Assembly: GCA_022561255.1 (NCBI GenBank)
Contig: JADFRO010000125.1
Span: 1-8,002, forward strand
Direction of reading: 5' to 3'
Origin: Planctomycetota bacterium
Lineage (GTDB): Bacteria; Planctomycetota; Phycisphaerae; UBA1845
DNA: 8,002 bases
Shown here: piece after piece, positions 1-5,308 of the stretch
Numbering within the stretch: the first letter of the stretch is position 1
How the letters are laid out: the number at the start of each line of letters is the position of its first letter
The notes under the pieces: generated by a model
What the model was told of the DNA's origin: nothing
Database searches by the model: none
The model's input: only the letters and a program-made list of their open reading frames with translations
Translations under genes and position numbers: made by a program

Positions 1-591
1 GCCGCCCCAAAGGGCGAATACGTTCCTGCTGAATGTGCAGTTGTTCACCGTCGGAGTGCTGCTGAAGTTGCCCATCCCGGCGCCGAGGGCGGCGCTGCTC
101 CCGCTGAACTTGCAGTCGGTCACGGTCACGCTACTTTTGTAGTTACACATTCCGCCGCCACCATGAGCGGCGTAGTTCTCGCTAAATATGCAGTCGATTA
201 CCGTCGGACTGCTGTTGAAGTTGTACATCCCGCCTCCACTCTCGCCGTCTGCCGCGTTTCCGCCGGTAATAGTGAAGCCGTCGAGAACGGTGTCAGGTCC
301 TTCGCCGTTGAAACACCGCACAACATGCAGCGCGTTGCCTTCGCCGTCGATAGTGGTCACTTCTGGTCCGGCGCAGCTGCGCAGGATGATCGCTTTGCCC
401 AGAAAGTCGATCGCCTCTTTGTAGGTGCCCGGAGCGACGACGATCTCATCGCCGTTAACCGCCGCGTCGATCGCGCCTTGTATCGTGGCGTGCCCCGCCG
501 GTACGTTGATGACGGCTGCCAGCGCAGTTGGCGCGGCCATCGACGAAAGCGTGACAACGAAGGACACGTGTTTGTAGAATCGACCGGCCAT
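1..591 (-). CDS. Secreted right-handed parallel beta-helix protein, N-terminal part (cut by left edge)
   Basis: The reverse strand encodes 197 codons from ATG at 591 to the window edge without a stop, so the C terminus is missing. The start is supported by AAAGGGGAG at 597-605, five bases upstream. Residues 1 to about 25 form a signal peptide (basic n-region, hydrophobic core, ALA-A cleavage site). The mature part opens with INVPAGHATIQGAIDAA and GDEIVVAPGTY, the usual entry of pectate-lyase-like parallel beta-helix proteins. It then has LDGFTITGG and at least three coil repeats of 25-26 residues of the type GGGMYNFNSSPTVIDCIFSEN, each with the core D/N-C-x-F. Such Gly/Asn-rich coils occur in planctomycete surface proteins, often with a C-terminal anchor (choice-of-anchor Q or PEP-CTERM-like); that end lies outside the window. 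No catalytic residues for polysaccharide cleavage are identifiable, so a structural or adhesive role is as likely as an enzymatic one. Fold confidence is high; function is unknown. Confidence 0.85.
   Translation of the reverse strand, partial: MAGRFYKHVSFVVTLSSMAAPTALAAVINVPAGHATIQGAIDAAVNGDEIVVAPGTYKEAIDFLGKAIILRSCAGPEVTTIDGEGNALHVVRCFNGEGPDTVLDGFTITGGNAADGESGGGMYNFNSSPTVIDCIFSENYAAHGGGGMCNYKSSVTVTDCKFSGSSAALGAGMGNFSSTPTVNNCTFSRNVFALWGG
38..228 (-). repeat. Diverged 75-78-nt coil repeats of the beta-helix gene
   Basis: Three copies of a repeat coding for N-(F/Y)-x-S-x-x-T-V-x-D/N-C-x-F lie end to end on the minus strand; equivalent points are at 75, 150 and 228, giving periods of 75 and 78 bases (25 and 26 residues). 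They correspond to turns of the parallel beta-helix and probably continue beyond the left edge. Confidence 0.65.
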
Positions 592-596
592 CTTGA

Positions 597-605
597 CTCC
601 CCTTT
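597..605 (-). promoter_or_regulatory. Ribosome binding site of the beta-helix gene
   Basis: AAAGGGGAG on the reverse strand lies five bases before ATG 591. It is the clearest Shine-Dalgarno sequence in the window and fixes this start. No convincing -35/-10 pair was found upstream on the minus strand between 606 and 850. Confidence 0.6.
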
Positions 606-747
606 GCGCCGCAACGTGATTTGAGGCGCGAGTGTCGAGTTCACGGAAAGGCCGAGAGACGCGCGAGAGCGCAAGGCAGAGACGACACGCATAGAACGCG
701 CGCGAAGGGCACTGCTGTCCGAGAGAATCCGGTCCTACACTCCCTCC

Positions 748-962
748 AAGCAGCGAAGATCGGGGACTCAGCCTTTCCCGACCTCAAGCTGCGATGGTAA
801 CTCCAGGGGCAGCTCGATTCAAGCGAAAACCGCATTTTTCGCCCTGATGCGTGCTCCTGAGGCCGTCAACGCCAACATGGTCGCCTCGCCGTAGGCGTAC
901 GATCCGATCCGGACCGAAACCTAGCCCGCTCCCGCACTCACACGGCGGGAGCGGGTTTTTTT
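748..962 (+). ncRNA. Candidate structured RNA ending in an orphan terminator
   Basis: A rightward transcript is implied by the strong terminator at 924-962, yet no protein gene precedes it on this strand. The stretch before it is rich in complementary segments. GCAGC 750-754 pairs with GCTGC 788-792, enclosing TCGGG 760-764 with CCCGA 777-781. GCTGC 788-792 can instead pair with GCAGC 809-813, giving a competing hairpin at 784-817. CGCAT 831-835 pairs with ATGCG 847-851, and GAGGC 859-863 with GCCTC 883-887. GATCGG 758-763 could close the whole element with CCGATC 904-909. A weak -10 (TACACT, 736-741) would start the RNA near 748, giving about 215 nt. It could be a small RNA or an attenuated leader of the gene at 1081. 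It shows none of the conserved sequences I know from tmRNA, RNase P RNA or SRP RNA. The 5' end is a guess. Confidence 0.3.
924..962 (+). terminator. Strong rho-independent terminator
   Basis: An 11-bp perfect GC-rich stem (925-935 with 945-955; CCCGCTCCCGC against GCGGGAGCGGG) has a 9-nt loop and is followed directly by seven T residues at 956-962. The T run lies on the right side only, so it ends rightward transcripts. The beta-helix gene is transcribed leftward, away from it, so this terminator must serve either a non-coding RNA or readthrough from 592-923. It also insulates the gene at 1081 from upstream transcription. Confidence 0.85.
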
Positions 963-971
963 ATAGGGTTG

Positions 972-986
972 GCGCAGATTCTGCGC
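972..986. promoter_or_regulatory. Perfect 15-bp palindrome, possible operator
   Basis: GCGCAGATTCTGCGC is a perfect inverted repeat of two 7-base arms around one central T. It sits ten bases after the terminator and about 95 bases before ATG 1081, where a regulator-binding site for that gene could lie. As RNA it would form a small stem with an ATT loop. No T run follows, so it is not a terminator. I do not recognise the motif as the site of a known regulator. Confidence 0.35.
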
Positions 987-1009
987 GAAACTTCAATTGT
1001 GCCCTGACC

Positions 1010-1076
1010 GATGAACTTTTGGGTATATCGACCCGGTCCCACGGGAGTGGACCGGTCGGGCCCGGTGAGGTTCATC
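1010..1076 (+). promoter_or_regulatory. Folded leader directly before the 1081 start codon
   Basis: GATGAAC (1010-1016) is complementary to GTTCATC (1070-1076). Inside this outer stem CCGGTCC (1033-1039) pairs with GGACCGG (1049-1055). A competing small stem is possible between GGGT 1021-1024 and ACCC 1031-1034. The outer stem ends five bases before ATG 1081, and its right arm takes in the last G of the only Shine-Dalgarno-like sequence (GGTGAGG, 1064-1070). If transcribed, this leader could limit ribosome access. No good -35/-10 pair was found to fix the transcript start, so it might instead act at the DNA level. Confidence 0.4.
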
Positions 1077-1080
1077 ACCC

Positions 1081-2160
1081 ATGCGAATCGAATCGATCGG
1101 TCATCCGCAAAGCAAGGGCATCGGTCAGCTTTCCAACGCGCAAGGCAACATCAAGAGCGACTCAACCACGCGTCTTTCCGCCGACGCCGAGCGCTTCGCC
1201 ATCGAGCCCATCTCGACGACTACGGCCGTCGAGCGCAGCACTGAAACGGAGCCCGACGACCACGATGGCGGTCGCGCGAAAGGTGTCTTGCGTCTTCTTG
1301 AGGCCGGACATTTCAGCGGCGTCGCCGACGTACGCCTGCGGATCAACTTCTTCGATGAGCTCAGCGCCCGGTCGAGTGAGGCGACCAAAGAAGCGGTCGG
1401 CGACCAGGTTACGCAGCTCTCCGAGACGCTGGCTGGGACCGCGCAGCAACTCCTGGAGCCCTTCGCCACCGACGAAGAGTCGCAGGCGGCGTTGACCGAG
1501 CTATTGGCCTCCTTTGAGGCGGAACTTCAACAGGTTGCCGACGACGCCCTCGCCGCCGAGAACTTCGACCTGAGTGCTTTTACCGCAACGACCCAGACCG
1601 CTTTCGAGTCCTTCATCGAGCAGGCTGCTTCGATACTTGCTCCGCCGACAACCGATACACAGACGTCTGTCGATGAAGCCGAACCGGTAGAAATCGGCGC
1701 CGAACTTGACGATGCAGCCTCTACCGGCCGAACGACCGACGGCACTTCGGAGCTAAAGACGCTATCTAGCGACGGCTTGGTCGTTGAGGGCGCAGCACAG
1801 CTGCTTACGTCCAGTACGATCACGGAGTCGGCCGACGCTGACGTGATCGCGGCGGACACGACGTCGCGGTCGATCGACGATACGACCGATCTCGCCGACG
1901 CTGAACTCGTTTCCGCGACCGACGTCACCGTTGTCGACACATCAACAACGACGGAGTCGTCCGACACGTTGGACGATGCGATCGCTCTGTTGACGGCTGC
2001 GTTCCACGACGCGATCGTTTCACTTACCGAGTCGTTTGAGTCGACCACCACCCTGGACGATCCCGCGCCGTCGAACGGCAACGGCGGAGCGTACGACAAG
2101 TTCCTGGCGATCTACGACGGCCTTCGCTACGGCTCGACGGAACTCGATAGCACGGTGTAG
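1081..2160 (+). CDS. Acidic Thr/Ser/Asp-rich protein of unknown function, 359 aa
   Basis: I do not recognise a named domain. Residues 1-60 are polar and probably disordered. Residues 67-97 form the most conserved-looking block, containing GVLRLLEAGHFSGVADVRLR followed by INFFDELS; the wording resembles uncharacterised planctomycete proteins I have seen, but this cannot be checked here. Predicted amphipathic helices follow at about 104-152 and 172-186. Residues 187-295 are a low-complexity acidic linker of Asp, Glu, Thr, Ser and Ala. A last helix at 298-321 (AIALLTAAFHDAIVSL) echoes the pattern of 137-152. The C terminus holds KFLAIYDGLRYGS. There is no signal peptide, membrane segment or cysteine, so it is probably cytosolic. 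ATG 1081 has only a weak GGTGAGG ten bases upstream and a folded leader. It is convergent with murD, with 37 bases between the stop codons. The coding frame is supported by its length and by amino-acid bias typical of a real protein. Confidence 0.75.
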   Translation: MRIESIGHPQSKGIGQLSNAQGNIKSDSTTRLSADAERFAIEPISTTTAVERSTETEPDDHDGGRAKGVLRLLEAGHFSGVADVRLRINFFDELSARSSEATKEAVGDQVTQLSETLAGTAQQLLEPFATDEESQAALTELLASFEAELQQVADDALAAENFDLSAFTATTQTAFESFIEQAASILAPPTTDTQTSVDEAEPVEIGAELDDAASTGRTTDGTSELKTLSSDGLVVEGAAQLLTSSTITESADADVIAADTTSRSIDDTTDLADAELVSATDVTVVDTSTTTESSDTLDDAIALLTAAFHDAIVSLTESFESTTTLDDPAPSNGNGGAYDKFLAIYDGLRYGSTELDSTV

Positions 2161-2197
2161 CGAGACTTCGGCGCGCGTAACAGCTACGAACGGTCCG

Positions 2198-3601
2198 TCA
2201 CAACGACCGAACCAACTCCGCGAAGTGCTTACCCCGCTCCGCGAAATTGCTGTACCCATCGAAACTCGGGGCTCCCGGCGAAAACAAGATCGTGTCTCCC
2301 GGGGTACTGCGAATTTGAGCCGCCGCCACGGCTTCCTCCAGGTCGTCGGTCTCCACGACCACGCACTTCTTAGCCTCCGCCGATGCATTCGTCTCGCAGC
2401 GGACCGCCGCAGCGAACGCCGGCCCGGATGCTCCGGTGCAGATCACCGCTTTGCACGACGAGGCCAACGCCCGCGCGACTTCTGCGAGCGAGACATTCTT
2501 ACATTCTCCGCCGACGATCGCCACGGTGGTTCGGTGCGAAGTGTCATCGGAGTCGCCCTCCGTGATGGACTCAACCGCGGTGACCGTCGTAGCCGGCGCC
2601 GTGGACTTTGAGTCGTCGATGTAGGTGACGCCGTTGAGTGTTCGCACGACCTCAAGACGATGCGGGAGTCCCCGAAATTCGCCGATCGCACCACGCGCGA
2701 TCCGCTCGTCGACGCCGAGCGCTCGGCAGATCGTCAATACGCACGCGGCGTTCGTGCGATTGTGTCGCCCCGGCACCCGCAACACGACGGGAGGTTCCGG
2801 CTGGACCACGCGCAGCAACTCCTGCTTCTCGCCGATCACGCCGGCGAGCATCGATTCCGCCTCACGATGAAGAGCTCCTACGATGACCTTTGCAATACCT
2901 CCACCGCGCACGATGTTGAGCTTGGCGTCGACATACTCACGAAACGATTCGTAGCGATCGAGGTGATGCGGTTCGATGTTGGTGATGACCGCGGTCGCAG
3001 GTCGCCATTCGATGCGCGGAAGATCCTCCAGTTGTGCGTTCGACATCTCCAGAATGACGAGGTCGCTCGCTCGGATCTTGTCGAGATCGCCCAAGAGGGA
3101 CCGGCCGATGTTGCCGCCCAGGTGAACGCTGTTGAACAGTTTCGTTCCTGATACCCGCAGCGCCTCAAGCGCCGCAGCGAGCATGACGCACGTCGTGCTC
3201 TTACCATACGTTCCGGTCACGCCGACGACCGGCGCCGGACAGCGTTCACAGAAGAGGTTCATCTCCGTCGTCCACGCAACGCCGGCGTCGGCCACCGCAC
3301 GGAACAGAGCGGACGTCTTCTTGCGAACGGCTGGGTTTACAACTACCAGATCGGTCTTGGAAAGGTCGATGTCGTCGTGACTTCCCAGAATAAGCTGGAC
3401 GCCGAGATCGGCCACGGCCTCGACCGACTCGCGAAGCGTTTCTGCAGGAGCGCTATCCGTGACCGTTACTTTCGCCCCCTGTGCGATAAGCCATCTCGTT
3501 ACGCCGACCCCGCCGCCGAAGCGCCCCAGCCCGATGACGAGAACACGCCGACCGGTGAGGCTGGGCGCATTCGCATTGGGGCGTGTTGTTTTCAAGACCA
3601 T
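2198..3601 (-). CDS. murD: UDP-N-acetylmuramoyl-L-alanine--D-glutamate ligase (MurD), 467 aa
   Basis: MurD adds D-glutamate to UDP-MurNAc-L-Ala with ATP in the cytoplasm, the second stem-peptide step of peptidoglycan synthesis. The N domain begins with a Rossmann-like VLVIGLGRFGGGVG (residues 20-33). The central ATPase domain has the P-loop TGTYGKST (129-136), GGNIG (162-166), LEMSNAQLE (184-192), NIEPHHLDRY (208-217) and the lysine that is normally carbamylated (K227 in DAKLNI). The C domain has GRHN (278-281), HRLE (314-317), DDSKST (329-334), IVGGECKN (362-369) and SPGAPSFDGYSNF (441-453). Length is close to the usual 440-460. ATG 3601 places the Rossmann motif at the normal distance; the frame stays open upstream to 3982, but that part crosses the promoter region and has no family similarity. 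No clear Shine-Dalgarno precedes the start. Several motif positions differ from E. coli MurD (see findings). It is not in a mur/dcw cluster: neither neighbour is a cell-wall gene. Confidence 0.9.
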   Translation of the reverse strand: MVLKTTRPNANAPSLTGRRVLVIGLGRFGGGVGVTRWLIAQGAKVTVTDSAPAETLRESVEAVADLGVQLILGSHDDIDLSKTDLVVVNPAVRKKTSALFRAVADAGVAWTTEMNLFCERCPAPVVGVTGTYGKSTTCVMLAAALEALRVSGTKLFNSVHLGGNIGRSLLGDLDKIRASDLVILEMSNAQLEDLPRIEWRPATAVITNIEPHHLDRYESFREYVDAKLNIVRGGGIAKVIVGALHREAESMLAGVIGEKQELLRVVQPEPPVVLRVPGRHNRTNAACVLTICRALGVDERIARGAIGEFRGLPHRLEVVRTLNGVTYIDDSKSTAPATTVTAVESITEGDSDDTSHRTTVAIVGGECKNVSLAEVARALASSCKAVICTGASGPAFAAAVRCETNASAEAKKCVVVETDDLEEAVAAAQIRSTPGDTILFSPGAPSFDGYSNFAERGKHFAELVRSL

Positions 3602-3664
3602 GACGCAGCGATCGTTTCGTCCATCCGCCTCGGCGTCCAGCTCGCCTCGCGACGCCGGTACGCC

Positions 3665-3692
3665 ATTGTAGAACCGCTCCGATCCGAGACAA
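3665..3692 (-). promoter_or_regulatory. Candidate murD promoter
   Basis: On the minus strand TTGTCT (3692-3687) and TACAAT (3670-3665) are 16 bases apart. The -10 matches consensus at five of six positions and the -35 at four. Transcription would begin near 3658, giving a leader of about 57 bases before ATG 3601. It lies back to back with the plus-strand promoter at 3780-3809. Confidence 0.45.
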
Positions 3693-3779
3693 CGCGGGCA
3701 ACTTACGTATTGGGTTTGAAGCGTGGGTCTCGGTTCTGTGTCGAACGCGGGTTTTTCGCCCGTGCATCTCGCCTTTTTG

Positions 3780-3809
3780 TTGACAGGTCGCTTGCGAACC
3801 GCGTATAAC
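3780..3809 (+). promoter_or_regulatory. Near-consensus sigma70-type promoter of the lipoprotein gene
   Basis: TTGACA (3780-3785) is a perfect -35 and TATAAC (3804-3809) a five-of-six -10, with an 18-base spacer. Transcription would start near 3816, leaving a leader of roughly 145 bases before ATG 3963. The T-rich stretch just upstream (3774-3778) may strengthen it. Together with the murD promoter it forms a divergent control region. Confidence 0.7.
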
Positions 3810-3844
3810 TCCCCGACTGTCTCGCCCGTTGCGAAGGGTCGCCG

Positions 3845-3901
3845 ATGCTCCGCTCGGGTGGATTTCTGAGAGCGGCAATAAGGCCGGCGCCTCCCCGATG
3901 A
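3845..3901 (+). CDS. Possible 18-codon leader ORF before the lipoprotein gene
   Basis: ATG 3845 is preceded by GAAGGG (3833-3838) at a good six-base spacing. The frame reads MLRSGGFLRAAIRPAPPR and stops with TGA at 3899-3901, all inside the leader downstream of the promoter at 3780-3809. The peptide is basic and unremarkable. It could be a translated upstream ORF or simply chance; nothing but the ribosome binding site supports it. Confidence 0.2.
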   Translation: MLRSGGFLRAAIRPAPPR

Positions 3902-3962
3902 ACGTAGTCGTCGGGCGGTGGGCCCGATCTTCCACGCCCCCGACATTCGGAGTGCTCCGTCG

Positions 3963-4823
3963 ATGATTGATTCGTCCCGCACGTCGTTTTATAGCCGCAA
4001 GATACAACATGCTCTGGCGGCACTCAGCCTCGTCCCGCTTCTGGCGCTGGCGGGATGTCCCGGGACCGGCACGACCGATCCACCGCCCGACGACAACGGC
4101 GGTGGCGGAACCACTGTCGGCGTCACGGCTGAGATCATCAGCCCGTCCACACCCTTCGGCGTTTCCGTCGTCGACCCGCCGATCTCCGTGCTCTACAACC
4201 TGCCCGAGACCGCAACCGATGTCGAAGGGTTTTTTATTCCCGTTCTGGACGCGTCCAGCAACAGCATCGCCATCGACGACTCCCAGGTTGTCGCGATCAA
4301 TCTTCTCGCCGGATCGGGAAATTTCTTCAACTTCGATCCCCAAGAGGCCGGCGTCGGTTTCTACCGCGTCGGCGTGAGTTACGTTCTTAACGGCGTCTCA
4401 CTATCGATCGAAAGCTCGGCCGTCGTCCAGGTTCAGGGTTCACCCGATCCGATCTTCATACGCCCGGACCCGGAAGCGACCGTCTCGGTTGTTCAAGGGA
4501 CCGACGTGGAGATTTCGTTCGACGCGCGCGATCCGCAGGACCAGGTACAGTGGCGATTGTTCCTTTTGACCCAAGCCGAGTTCGATACGATGGATGAAGT
4601 CGCCGCCGACGTTCTTGGTACGCCGCTCGCCATCGGGTTGGGAAACGTCGGCACCCTTACGCTCGTGACCGACGACTTGGACCCCGGTCGGTATCACCTG
4701 GGCGTTTCCGCGACCGATAGCGGTTTCTCGATTGCCGAGACTGTTGCAAGGGGCGAGTCGAGCCGGATCGTTACGATTCCAAACGCCACGACCTCCACGC
4801 CGATCATCGATATCCTCCCGTAA
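3963..4823 (+). CDS. Lipoprotein with two beta-sandwich-like modules, 286 aa
   Basis: The protein starts with a lipoprotein signal peptide: basic n-region to about residue 13, hydrophobic stretch 17-30, and the lipobox LALAGC with the lipidated cysteine at 32. A disordered Pro/Asp/Gly linker follows (33-52). The rest is beta-rich and reads as two similar modules. Module one (about 54-158) begins VTAEIISPSTPFGVSV and ends FYRVGVSYVLNGVSLSIES. Module two (about 163-273) has PIFIRPDPEATVSVVQGTDV and ends DLDPGRYHLGVSATDSGF. The repeated ending (FYRVGVSY, RYHLGVSA) is typical of Ig-like or cadherin-like folds, but I cannot name the family. ATG 3963 is preferred over an in-frame GTG at 3918 because it puts the signal peptide at the very N terminus and has CGGAG (3948-3952) upstream. 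It is expressed from the strong promoter at 3780-3809. It is probably anchored in a membrane facing the periplasm; its role is unknown. Confidence 0.8.
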   Translation: MIDSSRTSFYSRKIQHALAALSLVPLLALAGCPGTGTTDPPPDDNGGGGTTVGVTAEIISPSTPFGVSVVDPPISVLYNLPETATDVEGFFIPVLDASSNSIAIDDSQVVAINLLAGSGNFFNFDPQEAGVGFYRVGVSYVLNGVSLSIESSAVVQVQGSPDPIFIRPDPEATVSVVQGTDVEISFDARDPQDQVQWRLFLLTQAEFDTMDEVAADVLGTPLAIGLGNVGTLTLVTDDLDPGRYHLGVSATDSGFSIAETVARGESSRIVTIPNATTSTPIIDILP

Positions 4824-4960
4824 CGCCGCGCCGAGGATGGTTTGACCTACGTTTCGCCCGGCCCGGTCACCCCACGTGTGTGAAAGTTTGCCGATCGACG
4901 CGGGTGCATCCGATAATGCCATTGCTGGCGGTCGGAGGGCGCCTCATCCCGCCGGATTGG

Positions 4961-4990
4961 TTGACAGACACTTATCCAGGGCGATATGAT
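4961..4990 (+). promoter_or_regulatory. Near-consensus sigma70-type promoter of the large secreted protein
   Basis: TTGACA (4961-4966) and TATGAT (4985-4990) are 18 bases apart, the same architecture as the promoter at 3780-3809. Transcription would start near 4997, which leaves an unusually long leader of about 280-310 bases before the possible start codons at 5279 and 5309. Confidence 0.65.
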
Positions 4991-5010
4991 CGCCATCGGG
5001 ACAGCGTTTT

Positions 5011-5027
5011 GGGGGCCGATCGCCCCC
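5011..5027 (+). other. GC-rich hairpin at the start of the leader
   Basis: GGGGGC (5011-5016) and GCCCCC (5022-5027) form a six-pair all-GC stem with loop CGATC, about 14 bases after the predicted transcription start. There is no following T run, so it is not a terminator. A stable 5' hairpin could protect the transcript from decay; that role is inferred. Confidence 0.4.
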
Positions 5028-5308
5028 CCGCGTGGACCGGCATCCGGGTGGGGGAGGACGACGTTCGGCGTACGGTGACTCACGACGCGTAAACAGCCTC
5101 TTCCGCTCGCCGATGGTGTGCAATCCCACAATGACTTTCACCCGGGCTTGCGACCGACGCCGGAACCCAGGCCGACCGGTTGCTTGGTAACCGTGCGGTC
5201 GCCCCGCGCTATTGCCGGATCACACGCAGACGTTCGCAGTGGTGCGGACGGGATAATCCCAACGGGAGCATCTGCCAAATGACATTCAAACGGAAAGGTC
5301 GTCCAGCC

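Larger units (their letters stand above)
4824..5308. other. Intergenic region with promoter and long leader
   Basis: No gene was found here. From 4824 to 4960 I see neither a terminator for the lipoprotein gene nor any other signal. A strong promoter occupies 4961-4990. The remaining roughly 310 bases form the leader of the large secreted protein. They contain two clear stems: GGGGGC 5011-5016 with GCCCCC 5022-5027, and CGACCG 5173-5178 with CGGTCG 5196-5201, the latter with an inner GTT/AAC pairing. Neither stem is followed by a T run. Confidence 0.5.

Noticed and set aside
625..894. A plus-strand open frame ending in TAG 892-894, just before the terminator, with ATG 847 near its end
   Set aside because: Apart from ATG 847, which would give only 15 residues, the frame has no ATG or GTG start. 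Codon content is not protein-like, and the region is better explained by stems of a structured RNA.
1011..1244. Plus-strand frame from ATG 1011 overlapping the 1081 gene
   Set aside because: It has no ribosome binding site, its start lies in the outer stem of the folded leader, and the product is Arg/His-rich shadow sequence of the real frame.
1527..2099. A 190-codon minus-strand frame opposite the 1081 gene
   Set aside because: It is a Ser/Val-rich mirror of the Asp/Thr/Ser-rich coding strand in GC-rich DNA, without a ribosome binding site or recognisable domain.
2161..2197. Possible bidirectional terminator between the convergent genes
   Set aside because: The 37 bases contain no stem of useful length and no T or A run.
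3744..3766. Hairpin CGGG...CCCG with T-rich loop near 3748-3762 as a terminator
   Set aside because: The stem is only four to five pairs and the T residues are in the loop; the later T run at 3774-3778 is too far away and lies before a promoter.
3858..3880. CTGAGA in the lipoprotein leader as a TPP riboswitch element
   Set aside because: The other conserved TPP segments are missing and no thiamine gene is present.
3602..3982. Upstream in-frame extension of murD by 127 codons, including CPRCLGSERFYNG
   Set aside because: MurD begins directly with its Rossmann domain. The extension is Arg-rich, has no family match and crosses both promoters, so ATG 3601 is preferred.
5081..5125. Resemblance to a cyclic-di-GMP-I riboswitch (GACGCGTAAACAGCCTC)
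   Set aside because: Only a short stretch resembles the conserved GACGCAAAGCC segment. The other conserved elements and the paired stems of that class are not found around it.
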